Origin: Thalassoglobus sp. JC818
GTDB lineage: Bacteria > Planctomycetota > Planctomycetia > Planctomycetales > Planctomycetaceae
Direction: 5' to 3'
NCBI RefSeq assembly: GCF_040717535.1
Contig: NZ_JBFEFI010000015.1
Coordinates: 1-64,000 of the forward strand
Length of the DNA stretch: 64,000 bases
In this document: piece by piece, positions 30,801 to 38,750 of the stretch
Position numbering within the stretch: the first letter of the stretch is position 1
Layout of the letters: each line of letters opens with the position of its first letter
Made by a program: the position numbers and the translations under genes
Notes under the pieces: generated by a model
The model's database searches: none
What the model was told of the DNA's origin: nothing
Seen by the model: the letters and a program-made list of their open reading frames with translations, nothing else

Positions 30801-33229
30801 GCGATGTGCGCCGGATGGTATTGAAGCATCGGCCGGCTCAACGCACCCCGCGTGCGCATCTCGTCCAGCACAACTCGACACAGATATTCCAGTTCCCCGA
30901 GGTTGATGCCGAGTGTCCCGGCCAGATGTTCGCCGCGAGCCTGAACGTACTCATCAAGTCGGTTGTAGCGGACGCCAACAAGTCCAAGATTGAACAGCGT
31001 ACCACGGTATCCGGCATTTACTGCCAGCTCATCCAGCAGCGGAGCTTCTTCCCACACGGCAATCCGATCCCTCGTGTCGTCAGGAAGCCATCCGGTATCC
31101 TCCGGGACGTATGGGTTGTCGTGATGAGTGACTGCCAGTTCACTGAGTGCTTCGACTGCTTCCTGAATCCGAAGTACGCCGCGCGACTCCAGTAATTCGA
31201 CCAGACGTCGACGCATGCGGTCATAGCGACTTGCAAAGATGACGAATCTCGCCTGATGAGCAGCATCCTGTCGGCTGTCGCTGAATACGAGCAGTCGCTC
31301 TTTTCCATCGTGCCCATCTTTGCCTGCGTTGGCCTCCGCGAGTGTTTCGACCAAGCCTTCGCCGATAACTTTGACGGCTGCCGATGTGCCGAGCGCGACG
31401 GGAGTCAGCACACTGCGACTACCGGCTGTTCCGCCGCAGCAGAGACAACGTGTTCGCGCCGGAGCAAGCGTCACCTGCATCCGATAATCCGCTGGATCAT
31501 TGCTGAACTGCAATGACGTGGGGTCGATCGAACCCATCCGAACCTGCCGCCCGCGAATCTGAGCGGGAACTCGTTGCTGGCCGCGCCGTGGTGGAGCCAC
31601 GTTGCCCGCATCATCATCGTCATCGTCGTCATCAACAATCGCAGGAAGATTGAATCTATCGGGTTCGTATAGCATCCACTCCGGCTGGTCAGAGGTTTCC
31701 GGTCGCGGCCGCAACGGCTCGTTGTCCGGGTCCCCCATGAATGCCAGATAGTCAGCTCCACAGTTTCGACACAAATACAGCGGTGCTGTTTGATGTCCGC
31801 AATCGCCGCAGCGTTCCTCACCCATCGGATACAGTCTGCCGCAGTCAGGATTGATGCACCGATGAAATTTCCAACCTCCGCGCAGGAATCGGTGAGCCCG
31901 AAGCCGCAGGGCTCCTGGTGTTCCGTCCGGTAGTGCCGCTCCGACTGTCAGTGCGGCTTCCACTTCGCGAGTGAGTTCTTCAACCGAAGAGCCGGAACGC
32001 TCCGCGACAGATTCACGTACAGCCTCCACGATCTGACTGATCGACATCGGACGCCGAATCAGCCAGTCATTCAAATCCCACAACAACTTGTAAGAACGAG
32101 CAGACTGCTCCAGCGACGCCCCGGACGTACCTGCGAGCTCGCTAAGTGCCTGCTGAATCGACGCGGAGTCTCCGAAGTCCAGCCCACGAACGTCAACAGG
32201 ATTTGCGGGTGACGGATAAACGGCTTCGCTAGGGACATCGACCGATTTCAATTCCTCACCCAGAACGACGATTGACCCACGTTCAGCACCGGTCAAAGTG
32301 CCGAAGAATTCCTGAACGGCTTCGTCACGCAGTCGAATGACTTCTTCACGCGACAGGCCATCCTCGGCAAAAGATTTGATCGTCGCTGATGTGCCGACTG
32401 CTACGAGAGTCGGGAATCTCTTCGGCCGTTCCTCCGCCGGAGGATTTGGGTTCCAGTCCTGTCGTGCCCGTTCAAGGTGAGCCTTCAGTCGCCGCGTCAG
32501 TAACGCAATGTTGCTGCCGAGGATTCCGCGATACGAGTGAACTTCGTCCAGAACCAAGTAACGGCAGCGGTGATTGGCGAAGATGTTCTCACGGTCCGCC
32601 GGACGCACCAACAGATATTCCAGCATCATGTAGTTCGTCAGCAGAATGTGCGGCGGATTTGCTCGCATCTCCTGCCGAGTCTTCTGCGACGTGGAACGAT
32701 CATACTGCTCGACTTTGATGTCTCCGAAACCAGCTTCTGACAGGTACTCCTCGATACGCAGCTTTTGGTCGTTAGCCAACGCGTTCATCGGATAAATCAG
32801 AATGGCCGTCAGCCCGGACTTCGGGAACAAGGCCGAATCTTCAAACGCATTCTGAATCACCGGTAACAGGAAGGATTCGGTCTTGCCGCTACCGGTTCCC
32901 GTGGTCACAACAACCGGCCGAGCACTATTCGACAGCAATTCGTCGATGGCTGCGGTCTGGTGAAGATAACCGCATGGCTGCTGAGTCCGTTCTTCCATCA
33001 CTCGCGCGAGGGCCGGTTCGATCGGCAGGTCCCGCCAGTTGCTGCCGTCCACAAACGGTCGATGGGCCTGATAGAACGGCTCCTGAGCCAGAAAGCCTTG
33101 AGCATCGAGTTCCTGTTCCAGCGCGGCTCGCAGGTTGGCGTCCTTCGCGCGGAATTCGGTTTGCAGGTAATCCCGATATTCGGAGATCACATGTTCGAGT
33201 GCTCGGATGGGATGGAGAGTTGCTGCCAT
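27896..33229 (-). CDS. Giant DEVH helicase with DUF1998 and C-terminal Vsr-like nuclease domain
   Basis: The 1777-residue protein starts with an SF2 helicase core: TTGTGSGKTESF (Walker A, about 109-120) and LVLDEVHSYRG (DEVH, 228-231). Motif VI (QRGGRAGR) lies about 1050, after several zinc-ribbon-like CxxC pairs. A DUF1998 domain ends with a CDSACYRCLKAYHNQ cluster near 1610. The last 90 residues (EAKFLDLFEEHGF, VADFAVSDRRLAIYIDG) look like a Vsr/DUF559-type nuclease. MrfA/YprA and DISARM DrmA plus DrmB have the same helicase and DUF1998 parts. An acidic run of eight Asp lies near residue 535. It starts two bases after the RecD-like stop. Confidence 0.85.
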   Translation of the reverse strand: MAATLHPIRALEHVISEYRDYLQTEFRAKDANLRAALEQELDAQGFLAQEPFYQAHRPFVDGSNWRDLPIEPALARVMEERTQQPCGYLHQTAAIDELLSNSARPVVVTTGTGSGKTESFLLPVIQNAFEDSALFPKSGLTAILIYPMNALANDQKLRIEEYLSEAGFGDIKVEQYDRSTSQKTRQEMRANPPHILLTNYMMLEYLLVRPADRENIFANHRCRYLVLDEVHSYRGILGSNIALLTRRLKAHLERARQDWNPNPPAEERPKRFPTLVAVGTSATIKSFAEDGLSREEVIRLRDEAVQEFFGTLTGAERGSIVVLGEELKSVDVPSEAVYPSPANPVDVRGLDFGDSASIQQALSELAGTSGASLEQSARSYKLLWDLNDWLIRRPMSISQIVEAVRESVAERSGSSVEELTREVEAALTVGAALPDGTPGALRLRAHRFLRGGWKFHRCINPDCGRLYPMGEERCGDCGHQTAPLYLCRNCGADYLAFMGDPDNEPLRPRPETSDQPEWMLYEPDRFNLPAIVDDDDDDDDAGNVAPPRRGQQRVPAQIRGRQVRMGSIDPTSLQFSNDPADYRMQVTLAPARTRCLCCGGTAGSRSVLTPVALGTSAAVKVIGEGLVETLAEANAGKDGHDGKERLLVFSDSRQDAAHQARFVIFASRYDRMRRRLVELLESRGVLRIQEAVEALSELAVTHHDNPYVPEDTGWLPDDTRDRIAVWEEAPLLDELAVNAGYRGTLFNLGLVGVRYNRLDEYVQARGEHLAGTLGINLGELEYLCRVVLDEMRTRGALSRPMLQYHPAHIACPQHFQRAEWERRMKLPQGYPLTPQREVVANMDGAQLPAGIKHHNAWRRPGVGGRGPSVERIIRHLQDRLGGVTQLNPQTAEDILSFLRDGSFVTDVELYGFRDRAHLLQVNSEVIRLELLTEQQRVHCEVCGDVRARAPVHAPCPRCHGLMVTWDNAAVDQNRHVRRIRNCEAIPLVAKEHTAQITTADRAEVEESFKAPADESPVNMLACSPTLEMGIDVGGLDAVVMRNVPPRPDNYAQRGGRAGRRSRVGIVLGYARSTPHDQYFYDKPREMIAGEVPAPAVSLGNRDVLIRHLYAIVLGSAEPGLAGRMIDYVGPQGEMKDEAVNALIEGVTAQVGHAIEVARQAWGADVLSRANLTDDDLRALLAALPDRIRFVFDATARQVIELRQALEHYTQTLERRHAGTRAADLVARILGIPTDQRTNQQDADDRSAGYPLRRFAEFGLLPGYEFPSEPAALRLLGDDHEEDPISVTRRFGIGQFQPDAHVYARRRRWKVIGLDNASPWNPRSDVSTWTYRLCSSCGLRYHAQEPRCPRCRDSRPGQSLPSFDFAGFLAKKDERPILDEEERYAVRNVVKVYPQWSGEGHRVTGRWTVGPGWALRLSQNEEVRWVNEGLQPTVNELQSGLPVLHRDAKGYLVCPSCGRMLTPAQPAQVQGRGRRNAGRQGNQNNNGHADTCPQLGSAPQSVAITTSSNVEVLRLMLPVPRGTQPETWKSFGVTLGFSLLNGIRHHFMLDAAELDFEFEGPWEINEQNFRYEMLSLAFIDPSLGGSGYLHRVAQLFHMVAERTLEHLDHPGCDSACYRCLKAYHNQRYHDDLSWPQVIPALDELAAAAPVERPLETGDLDDPGPWLDAYRRGVGSPLEAKFLDLFEEHGFHPDKQVPLGAASDGSTLSVADFAVSDRRLAIYIDGAAFHDGDRSRRRDRFIRQHLRNCDPPWHVEELRARDLQQGRALVERLMRVESE

Positions 33230-33231
33230 AG

Positions 33232-36200
33232 TTACTCGCTAAAATGCTCCGCGATGACTTGATTCGCCTGAGTTGTCACGTCTGTGCCCTCAAAGGTCTC
33301 GACCAGCCGCCCGGGAAAATGTTTCTCGTACCACTTCTTCTTGGTCTCCGTGTGATTCCGATACTTGTCCTGATCCAGTCGGCCCCAGTGCTCCCAGAAA
33401 TACTGCTCGCCGTTCCACGTGATTGTGAAGTCCGGCAGGTAGAACGTGCCGTCCGGCGCGAACAGCGGCTCCTCGTAGCGAAACAGGACTTCACGTTCCG
33501 CAAGCATGTTGGTGATGATCACCTCGGACTTTGACCGCACAACGAATTCCGAAAGCGTTTCATGAATCTTGCCTTCTTCGTACCACGCCTGAACATTCAG
33601 CATGACTTCAGGAATCGGCGCGAAGTCAAAGAGCGACGCATTGATACAGACCAGATGCGACCGTTCCCGGCGTCGCATGTTCAAAAGCGGGCCAATGTCT
33701 TCCTGAATCAGCAGCGTGCAGTGTTTGGCGGCGCGGGTTATTCCTGTGTAGAACAACTCCGGCGACAGCAGCGTGTCTTTGTGCTTGGGCACGATAAAGT
33801 AAACGTGATCAAACTCGCTGCCCTGTGACTTGTGAACCGAAATGGCGTAGGCCAGCTCAAGGTGATTCTCCACCTTGGCATCAGGAATCCATTTGTCGTC
33901 TTTGTCTTTACCCAGCTTCGAGCCGTAACCAACCCAATGCTTCTTACGCTCGAATACAACCTGAAAATGTTTCAGTTGGAATTCGCCCCATCTCCATTTT
34001 TTGCCATCAAAGCCGTGAGGCTTCACGTAACCCAACTCGCCGTTGAAGACCTCAACTTTCTCGGACGTCCTTGTCTCCGGGTTATAGCCATAAACCGGCT
34101 CGCGATTCGACAATGAACGGTTGGTGATCTGAATTACCTTGTCGAACAACATGACGCCGTCCAACTGCCGATTGAAATCCGGCTGTTCATCTCGGGCGAT
34201 TCCCTTGATGTGTTTCTGGATTTCTTCGTTCAGCGGCTCCGTGCCGAACAATTCCCCGCGATAGGGCGAAATCACTTGGTTGTATTCGGCTCGCTGTCGC
34301 TTGTAGCCGTTGTCGCCCTCCGTCTCGCAGGCCTTCTTCCACAGATCGAACGGGCGATCGGGATTCAGCGACTCGTTGGAATCCCGCTCCATGTCACGAA
34401 CCATTTCATCAATCAGCACTTCCGAAAGCGTTTCGGGGTCGTTCCAGTAGACGACCCTAAGGTCTTTGTCGACGTCGCCGCCGTCCTGCACACGCTTCAG
34501 CAATTCTTCAGCGGCCGCTTTTCCATCGTCGTCTTTTTCGACGCCAGCGCGTTGATAAGCAGTCGCGAGTTCAAGAATCGCCTCACCGCGATCAAAAACT
34601 CGATTCTCCATCTGCCGGATGTTGATCATCAGCTCAGCGTAGCTCTCCGGCTGGTGCTGCTTCAGATAGTTGATGATCTCCGCGAAACACTTGCCGCGTC
34701 CGATCGGAGGCAACTGGTTGGGGTCACCGACAAGAATCAGACGTTGCACGGCGGACCAGTTGATGGCCCGGAACAGCGTCGTCATCAGTTCCAAGTCGAG
34801 CATTGAGGATTCGTCGACGATGATTGTCTGAGCCTGCTCCTCTTTCTTGCCGCCGGACCGTTTGAAGGTCATATTTGGATTGAGCCAGCCGAGCTTCGCC
34901 AGAAACGAATGGATCGTCACCGCATCTTTGCCGGTCTTTGACCGAATACGGTCAGCCGCCTTGCCGGTCGGGGCGAGCAACTTGAACGACGTTCCCGAAC
35001 CGTGAGCCTTCTCGATCGCCTTGATGAGCGATTTGATGACAGTCGTCTTGCCGGTGCCGGCACCACCGGCGAGCACAGCCAGAGGACGTGGAAAGATTCG
35101 GGAGCAGACTTCCACCTGTCCCTGAATCGCCTCACCGTATTCTTTAGGAGCCTTGCGATTCAGATCAGAATCGGTATCCATCAGAAACGATTGCCAATGG
35201 CTCTCAGTCACTGGGGATTTGAACGTGATGTCCGGTCGCTCGACCAACTGCTTGATTTGTTTCTCAATCTCCCGTTCCGATTCGTAGACGTGCTTCAGGT
35301 AGAGATACAGCATGTCGTCCAGCGTTCGGTAGGTGATCGCTTCGCAGATGTCTTCTTCATCGACCTGAAGGTAACGCTCTGTGAATTGATGCGACTTCCA
35401 TTCGGGATAGAAGCTTAGCCGATGGTTGACGTCGTGGATGATCTTGCGAGCCGGCAGGAAGGTGTGTTTGTCCTCCCGCTTCAAATGTTCGACACACAGT
35501 GCCCGCAGTCGTTGCCAGTCGTCAACTTCGTTCAGAGGCTCGCCGCCAAGATCAGGTGACGGAAACACGCCGTGATCAATGCGGCTGAAGCTGATCGAAT
35601 CATCGACATCGTCGCCAACGTATTCCTCGCAAAGCAGGTAGGGATTCTCGCCGACATCTTTCAACGACGAATAGATGCCGTTCTGTGCTCGCTTGTCGGA
35701 CAAGATGCTCTCCAGCTGATCCGGCCGCAATGCGAACCGTGGGAAAACGTCGGTCAACAGTTCCCGGTCAACGTCTTCTCGCAGCTTCCACTGGCGGGCG
35801 ATCTTCTTGCGGTCTTTGTCTGTCAGTTCCAGTCCATCCACGGACTTCGTGTCGCCGTTCAGCATTGCAAACAAGCCCTCACAGGTTTCCTGCTCTTTCC
35901 CCCGTTCGACTTGTTGTTTCCAGAACGGAATTGCCTGTTGAAACCCGATCAGGTCCAGTACAGCCGGAACGCCGGGATAGAGCCCGCGGCTTTCCCACAA
36001 TTCCCCCACAAGTGATTGCAGCCACTTCGATCGAGCGGACCAGTCCTCGGACTTATCACCCATCTCCTGCAACGTGCCGGTGATCTCCAGAAACCGCTCG
36101 GCGATGTCCAGCAGATCGTCATCGGAAATCACACGCGTGGCGTACTTGAACAGCCTTGTATTCTCAGGGACGAAAGCAAACTGTTGCAGTTTCTCAGGAT

Positions 36201-36870
36201 CGTCTTGGTACAGATGATAGGGCAGGCGGAATCCCTGATCGGGATAATGCGACGTAACATCACATTGCCAGATGAATCCGCCACCGTACTTATCTTTGAT
36301 CCGCGGCTCGCTGTCCTGAAAGAAGCGAATCTTCGCAACTTCCTTGATACGCGAGATGCCGACAATTGCGTACTTGCGATCGTCGTCCTGATTCAGCGGG
36401 TTGCTGTAATTTGCGTAGTAGACGATCAGACTCTTGTCGTTCTCGATCTGAGCAAAATAGTCTTTAGCGTTCTGAAGTCGCTGGTCGTAATCGAAACCGC
36501 CGCCACGCTTTTGGACATCGTCGCCATACATTTCCTCATACGGCCAGATGCAGACTGTGCTCGGTTTCAGGGTCCAAGTCTGACGCTTTGCGCCACCATC
36601 AAAGAAATCGGGTGGGTCGGAGTAGATGTCAAAAGACTTGTCGCCAAACGCGTTGATACTGTACATGCACGGAGGCACCTCACCGGGCAGCTTGGTACAG
36701 CACTTGCCGGCGTTCTCCTTTTCGTAGCCAAGGTCGCGTTTCTCGCGGATCAGCTCGCCGGGGTACGAATGGCGACCGACGCAGTACACGTTGGAAGCCG
36801 GGTCCTGACAGACTCTGCCGTTCCATCCATCCTGATGCCATGCGATGCGAGCTGAAATGTGTGCTGTCAT
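33232..36870 (-). CDS. RecD/UvrD-like helicase with C-terminal nuclease-like domain
   Basis: I use the ATG at 36870, because the longer frame overlaps the DUF429-like gene. The 1212-residue protein has an unrecognised N-terminal part of about 570 residues. An SF1 helicase core follows: GGAGTGKTTVI (about 597-607), TIIVDESSMLD (Walker B), LILVGDPNQLPPIGRGK, and AYAISVHKSQGSEFDHVYF with LFYTGITRAAKH at the end. After it, FYLPDFTITWNGEQYFWEHWG (about 1145-1165, with the intervening residues) suggests a PD-(D/E)XK-like nuclease. It would unwind and degrade DNA. Spacing of 10 and 2 bases to its neighbours places it in the same operon. Confidence 0.85.
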   Translation of the reverse strand: MTAHISARIAWHQDGWNGRVCQDPASNVYCVGRHSYPGELIREKRDLGYEKENAGKCCTKLPGEVPPCMYSINAFGDKSFDIYSDPPDFFDGGAKRQTWTLKPSTVCIWPYEEMYGDDVQKRGGGFDYDQRLQNAKDYFAQIENDKSLIVYYANYSNPLNQDDDRKYAIVGISRIKEVAKIRFFQDSEPRIKDKYGGGFIWQCDVTSHYPDQGFRLPYHLYQDDPEKLQQFAFVPENTRLFKYATRVISDDDLLDIAERFLEITGTLQEMGDKSEDWSARSKWLQSLVGELWESRGLYPGVPAVLDLIGFQQAIPFWKQQVERGKEQETCEGLFAMLNGDTKSVDGLELTDKDRKKIARQWKLREDVDRELLTDVFPRFALRPDQLESILSDKRAQNGIYSSLKDVGENPYLLCEEYVGDDVDDSISFSRIDHGVFPSPDLGGEPLNEVDDWQRLRALCVEHLKREDKHTFLPARKIIHDVNHRLSFYPEWKSHQFTERYLQVDEEDICEAITYRTLDDMLYLYLKHVYESEREIEKQIKQLVERPDITFKSPVTESHWQSFLMDTDSDLNRKAPKEYGEAIQGQVEVCSRIFPRPLAVLAGGAGTGKTTVIKSLIKAIEKAHGSGTSFKLLAPTGKAADRIRSKTGKDAVTIHSFLAKLGWLNPNMTFKRSGGKKEEQAQTIIVDESSMLDLELMTTLFRAINWSAVQRLILVGDPNQLPPIGRGKCFAEIINYLKQHQPESYAELMINIRQMENRVFDRGEAILELATAYQRAGVEKDDDGKAAAEELLKRVQDGGDVDKDLRVVYWNDPETLSEVLIDEMVRDMERDSNESLNPDRPFDLWKKACETEGDNGYKRQRAEYNQVISPYRGELFGTEPLNEEIQKHIKGIARDEQPDFNRQLDGVMLFDKVIQITNRSLSNREPVYGYNPETRTSEKVEVFNGELGYVKPHGFDGKKWRWGEFQLKHFQVVFERKKHWVGYGSKLGKDKDDKWIPDAKVENHLELAYAISVHKSQGSEFDHVYFIVPKHKDTLLSPELFYTGITRAAKHCTLLIQEDIGPLLNMRRRERSHLVCINASLFDFAPIPEVMLNVQAWYEEGKIHETLSEFVVRSKSEVIITNMLAEREVLFRYEEPLFAPDGTFYLPDFTITWNGEQYFWEHWGRLDQDKYRNHTETKKKWYEKHFPGRLVETFEGTDVTTQANQVIAEHFSE

Positions 36871-36880
36871 GGTGTGTTCT

Positions 36881-37825
36881 CTAAAGTTGTCCCAAAATCC
36901 ATCCATCGGTGGTCGTTGCATGCGGCGATCGCAGGCTGCCCTCGCTGCGATAGTTTGTCACAACGTCCAGCATTGAGCAGACGCCGACAACGGCGTCAAA
37001 CGGGTCTTCTCCATCCGCCGTCGCGCCAAAACCGTCATCAAGTTGAGCGAATAGCCCATCAGAAAATGTCACTGGCCTCTTGGCGCACCAGCGGACCATT
37101 TCCGTGCCACGCAAACGGCGATCTTCCTGCCTGCGTTTACTCCAGTTGCCGCCACTCAAACTGAGATGGTGATACGATTCGGCTGGATAGGTCTCGCAAA
37201 TGACGATTCGTTTGGTCCGCAACAGGTCATTCAGCCGACCATCGAAAGGCCAGATACCGAGTTCATCGCCGTAGTGCTGGATTGCCGGCGCGATCAGGTC
37301 TCGCCAGCCAATAATTGCAGCGCGTCCCACCTGTTTCGCACCGAGTGTCCAGAACAGCCAGCAGGCGTTCGCACGGTCGTCGGTCGCGCGGTCACAGTCC
37401 CGCAGCAGATCGTCCATGCTGTTGACACCGAGTCCGGCGACCAACTGATCCTGAGCCGTTCCGCCGGGGGCATAGGGATAGAAAGGACGGTGGATGGAAA
37501 TCTCATTCGCCTGAGTGGCGAGCGTGTAGAAGTCAGCCCACGGCCCCTGACCAAAAAGCTGTAAGCCCGCTCGGAACGAGTTGATACCGGCGAGCTGGCA
37601 ATAGGCAGCAGCTAAGCCAATCGGGAAGTCGAAACCAACCAGCAGAGTTTCATCCTGTTCGCACTGCTGCAAGAGGCAGTCGAAGAATGTGCCGAGATCA
37701 CCGACACCCGTAGCTTCACTAACCGAGTAGTGCCCGAATTGACGCCGCGCAACGGACATCATCCGCTTGGCAGGATCAGTCCCCCAATCGGCGTGTACTA
37801 CAATTTGTGGCGGATTTCCGTTCAT
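36881..37825 (-). CDS. DUF429-like RNase H-fold protein
   Basis: The 314-residue protein has acidic motifs in the DUF429 order: HADWGTDPAKR (about 11-21), LVGFDFPIGLA (about 61-71), CETYPAES in the middle and DPFDAVVGVCSML near residue 270. DUF429 has an RNase H-like fold of unknown role, so a nuclease is possible but not shown. The gene lies inside the defence operon, 54 bases after the candidate HEPN gene and 10 bases before the RecD-like gene, which suggests a shared function. Confidence 0.65.
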   Translation of the reverse strand: MNGNPPQIVVHADWGTDPAKRMMSVARRQFGHYSVSEATGVGDLGTFFDCLLQQCEQDETLLVGFDFPIGLAAAYCQLAGINSFRAGLQLFGQGPWADFYTLATQANEISIHRPFYPYAPGGTAQDQLVAGLGVNSMDDLLRDCDRATDDRANACWLFWTLGAKQVGRAAIIGWRDLIAPAIQHYGDELGIWPFDGRLNDLLRTKRIVICETYPAESYHHLSLSGGNWSKRRQEDRRLRGTEMVRWCAKRPVTFSDGLFAQLDDGFGATADGEDPFDAVVGVCSMLDVVTNYRSEGSLRSPHATTTDGWILGQL

Positions 37826-37879
37826 GTCTTAGCAACAATGTCTAATCACGTTAGTTTTGGTCCGACAAGTTGGAATCGC

Positions 37880-38746
37880 TCAGCCACTTGGCGCGACATT
37901 TGGTCCCGAGAACCAATCCTTGTTCCACTCGATGTTGCTGGGCGGTGTGGAGCCATCTGGAATTTCAATCTGTTCCGGTGGCACGATCACGACTGGGATT
38001 GGCTCAAATTGAATGCGTGGTGTCGGTTGCCCGTCTTTGACATTTTTCAGCCAGTTCTGAAGGTGCTTCCACGCGTCGCCTAATTCGGCAAGACAGTCAT
38101 GCCAGAACGCAGTGTGGAAATCCTGTACAAACTCTTCTTCGACCCCGTGCTGCGTCGGCCAGTTCGTTTCCTTCGTCTGTAATAGCCGCACGTTGAAAGT
38201 CAGTGCTCCGTCGCTGACCTTCTGCGGAACAAGCCGAGAATGAATGAACTGAGTTCGTCGGTCGTACACATCTCCAAGCAAGGGATACTTGATCTTGATT
38301 TGTTTGCGACCGGCCTTGCCTTCTTGTTCGATGTCTTCGTCATCGACCAAAGTCGTGATGAGATCAGCGTCCTCGAACGCCAAAGCCAAATTATCAATGC
38401 ACGAGCCGAGGCTTTCCCAGAAGGTTGCGGAAGCTAAGTGAGCATCGAGCAACAACTCAGCCAGCGCTGGCCCCGTGGAAATCTCCTCCGCGATTCTTTC
38501 AATTCTCTTCTTTGATTGGAGAGCGTGATAAAGTCGAATAAGCGCGGTGTAATGACTACCCGCGAAAGGCATCCATTTCTCCTCGACAATCGAGCCATCT
38601 TCCTTTCGTTGGGGATAGACAAAGTCTGCCCATACGTCCGCGTAAGCGTAGATTACCGGTGAGAGTTCCTCATGATACGCGCAGATCACACGTTCCAATG
38701 GGTCTCCCGCGTGGTTCAGTAGTGCGAAGTTCTGTTCTGATTTCAT
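37880..38746 (-). CDS. Unknown helical protein, candidate HEPN
   Basis: The ATG at 38746 lies four bases after the methyltransferase stop and fits operon spacing; the longer frame is a shadow of that gene. The 288-residue protein is mainly helical. YDRRTQFIHSRLVP (about 158-171) contains R-T-Q-F-I-H, the Rx4H arrangement of HEPN ribonucleases, preceded by a helix with conserved aromatic and acidic residues (FWESLGSCIDNLALAFEDAD). HEPN proteins often cut RNA as abortive effectors. The match is short, so the call is tentative. Confidence 0.45.
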   Translation of the reverse strand: MKSEQNFALLNHAGDPLERVICAYHEELSPVIYAYADVWADFVYPQRKEDGSIVEEKWMPFAGSHYTALIRLYHALQSKKRIERIAEEISTGPALAELLLDAHLASATFWESLGSCIDNLALAFEDADLITTLVDDEDIEQEGKAGRKQIKIKYPLLGDVYDRRTQFIHSRLVPQKVSDGALTFNVRLLQTKETNWPTQHGVEEEFVQDFHTAFWHDCLAELGDAWKHLQNWLKNVKDGQPTPRIQFEPIPVVIVPPEQIEIPDGSTPPSNIEWNKDWFSGPNVAPSG

Positions 38747-38750
38747 AGGC

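Noticed and set aside
31610-31650. Trinucleotide-like run encoding eight Asp in the giant helicase
   Set aside because: Acidic linkers of this kind are common and the reading frame is intact; no sign of a functional repeat.
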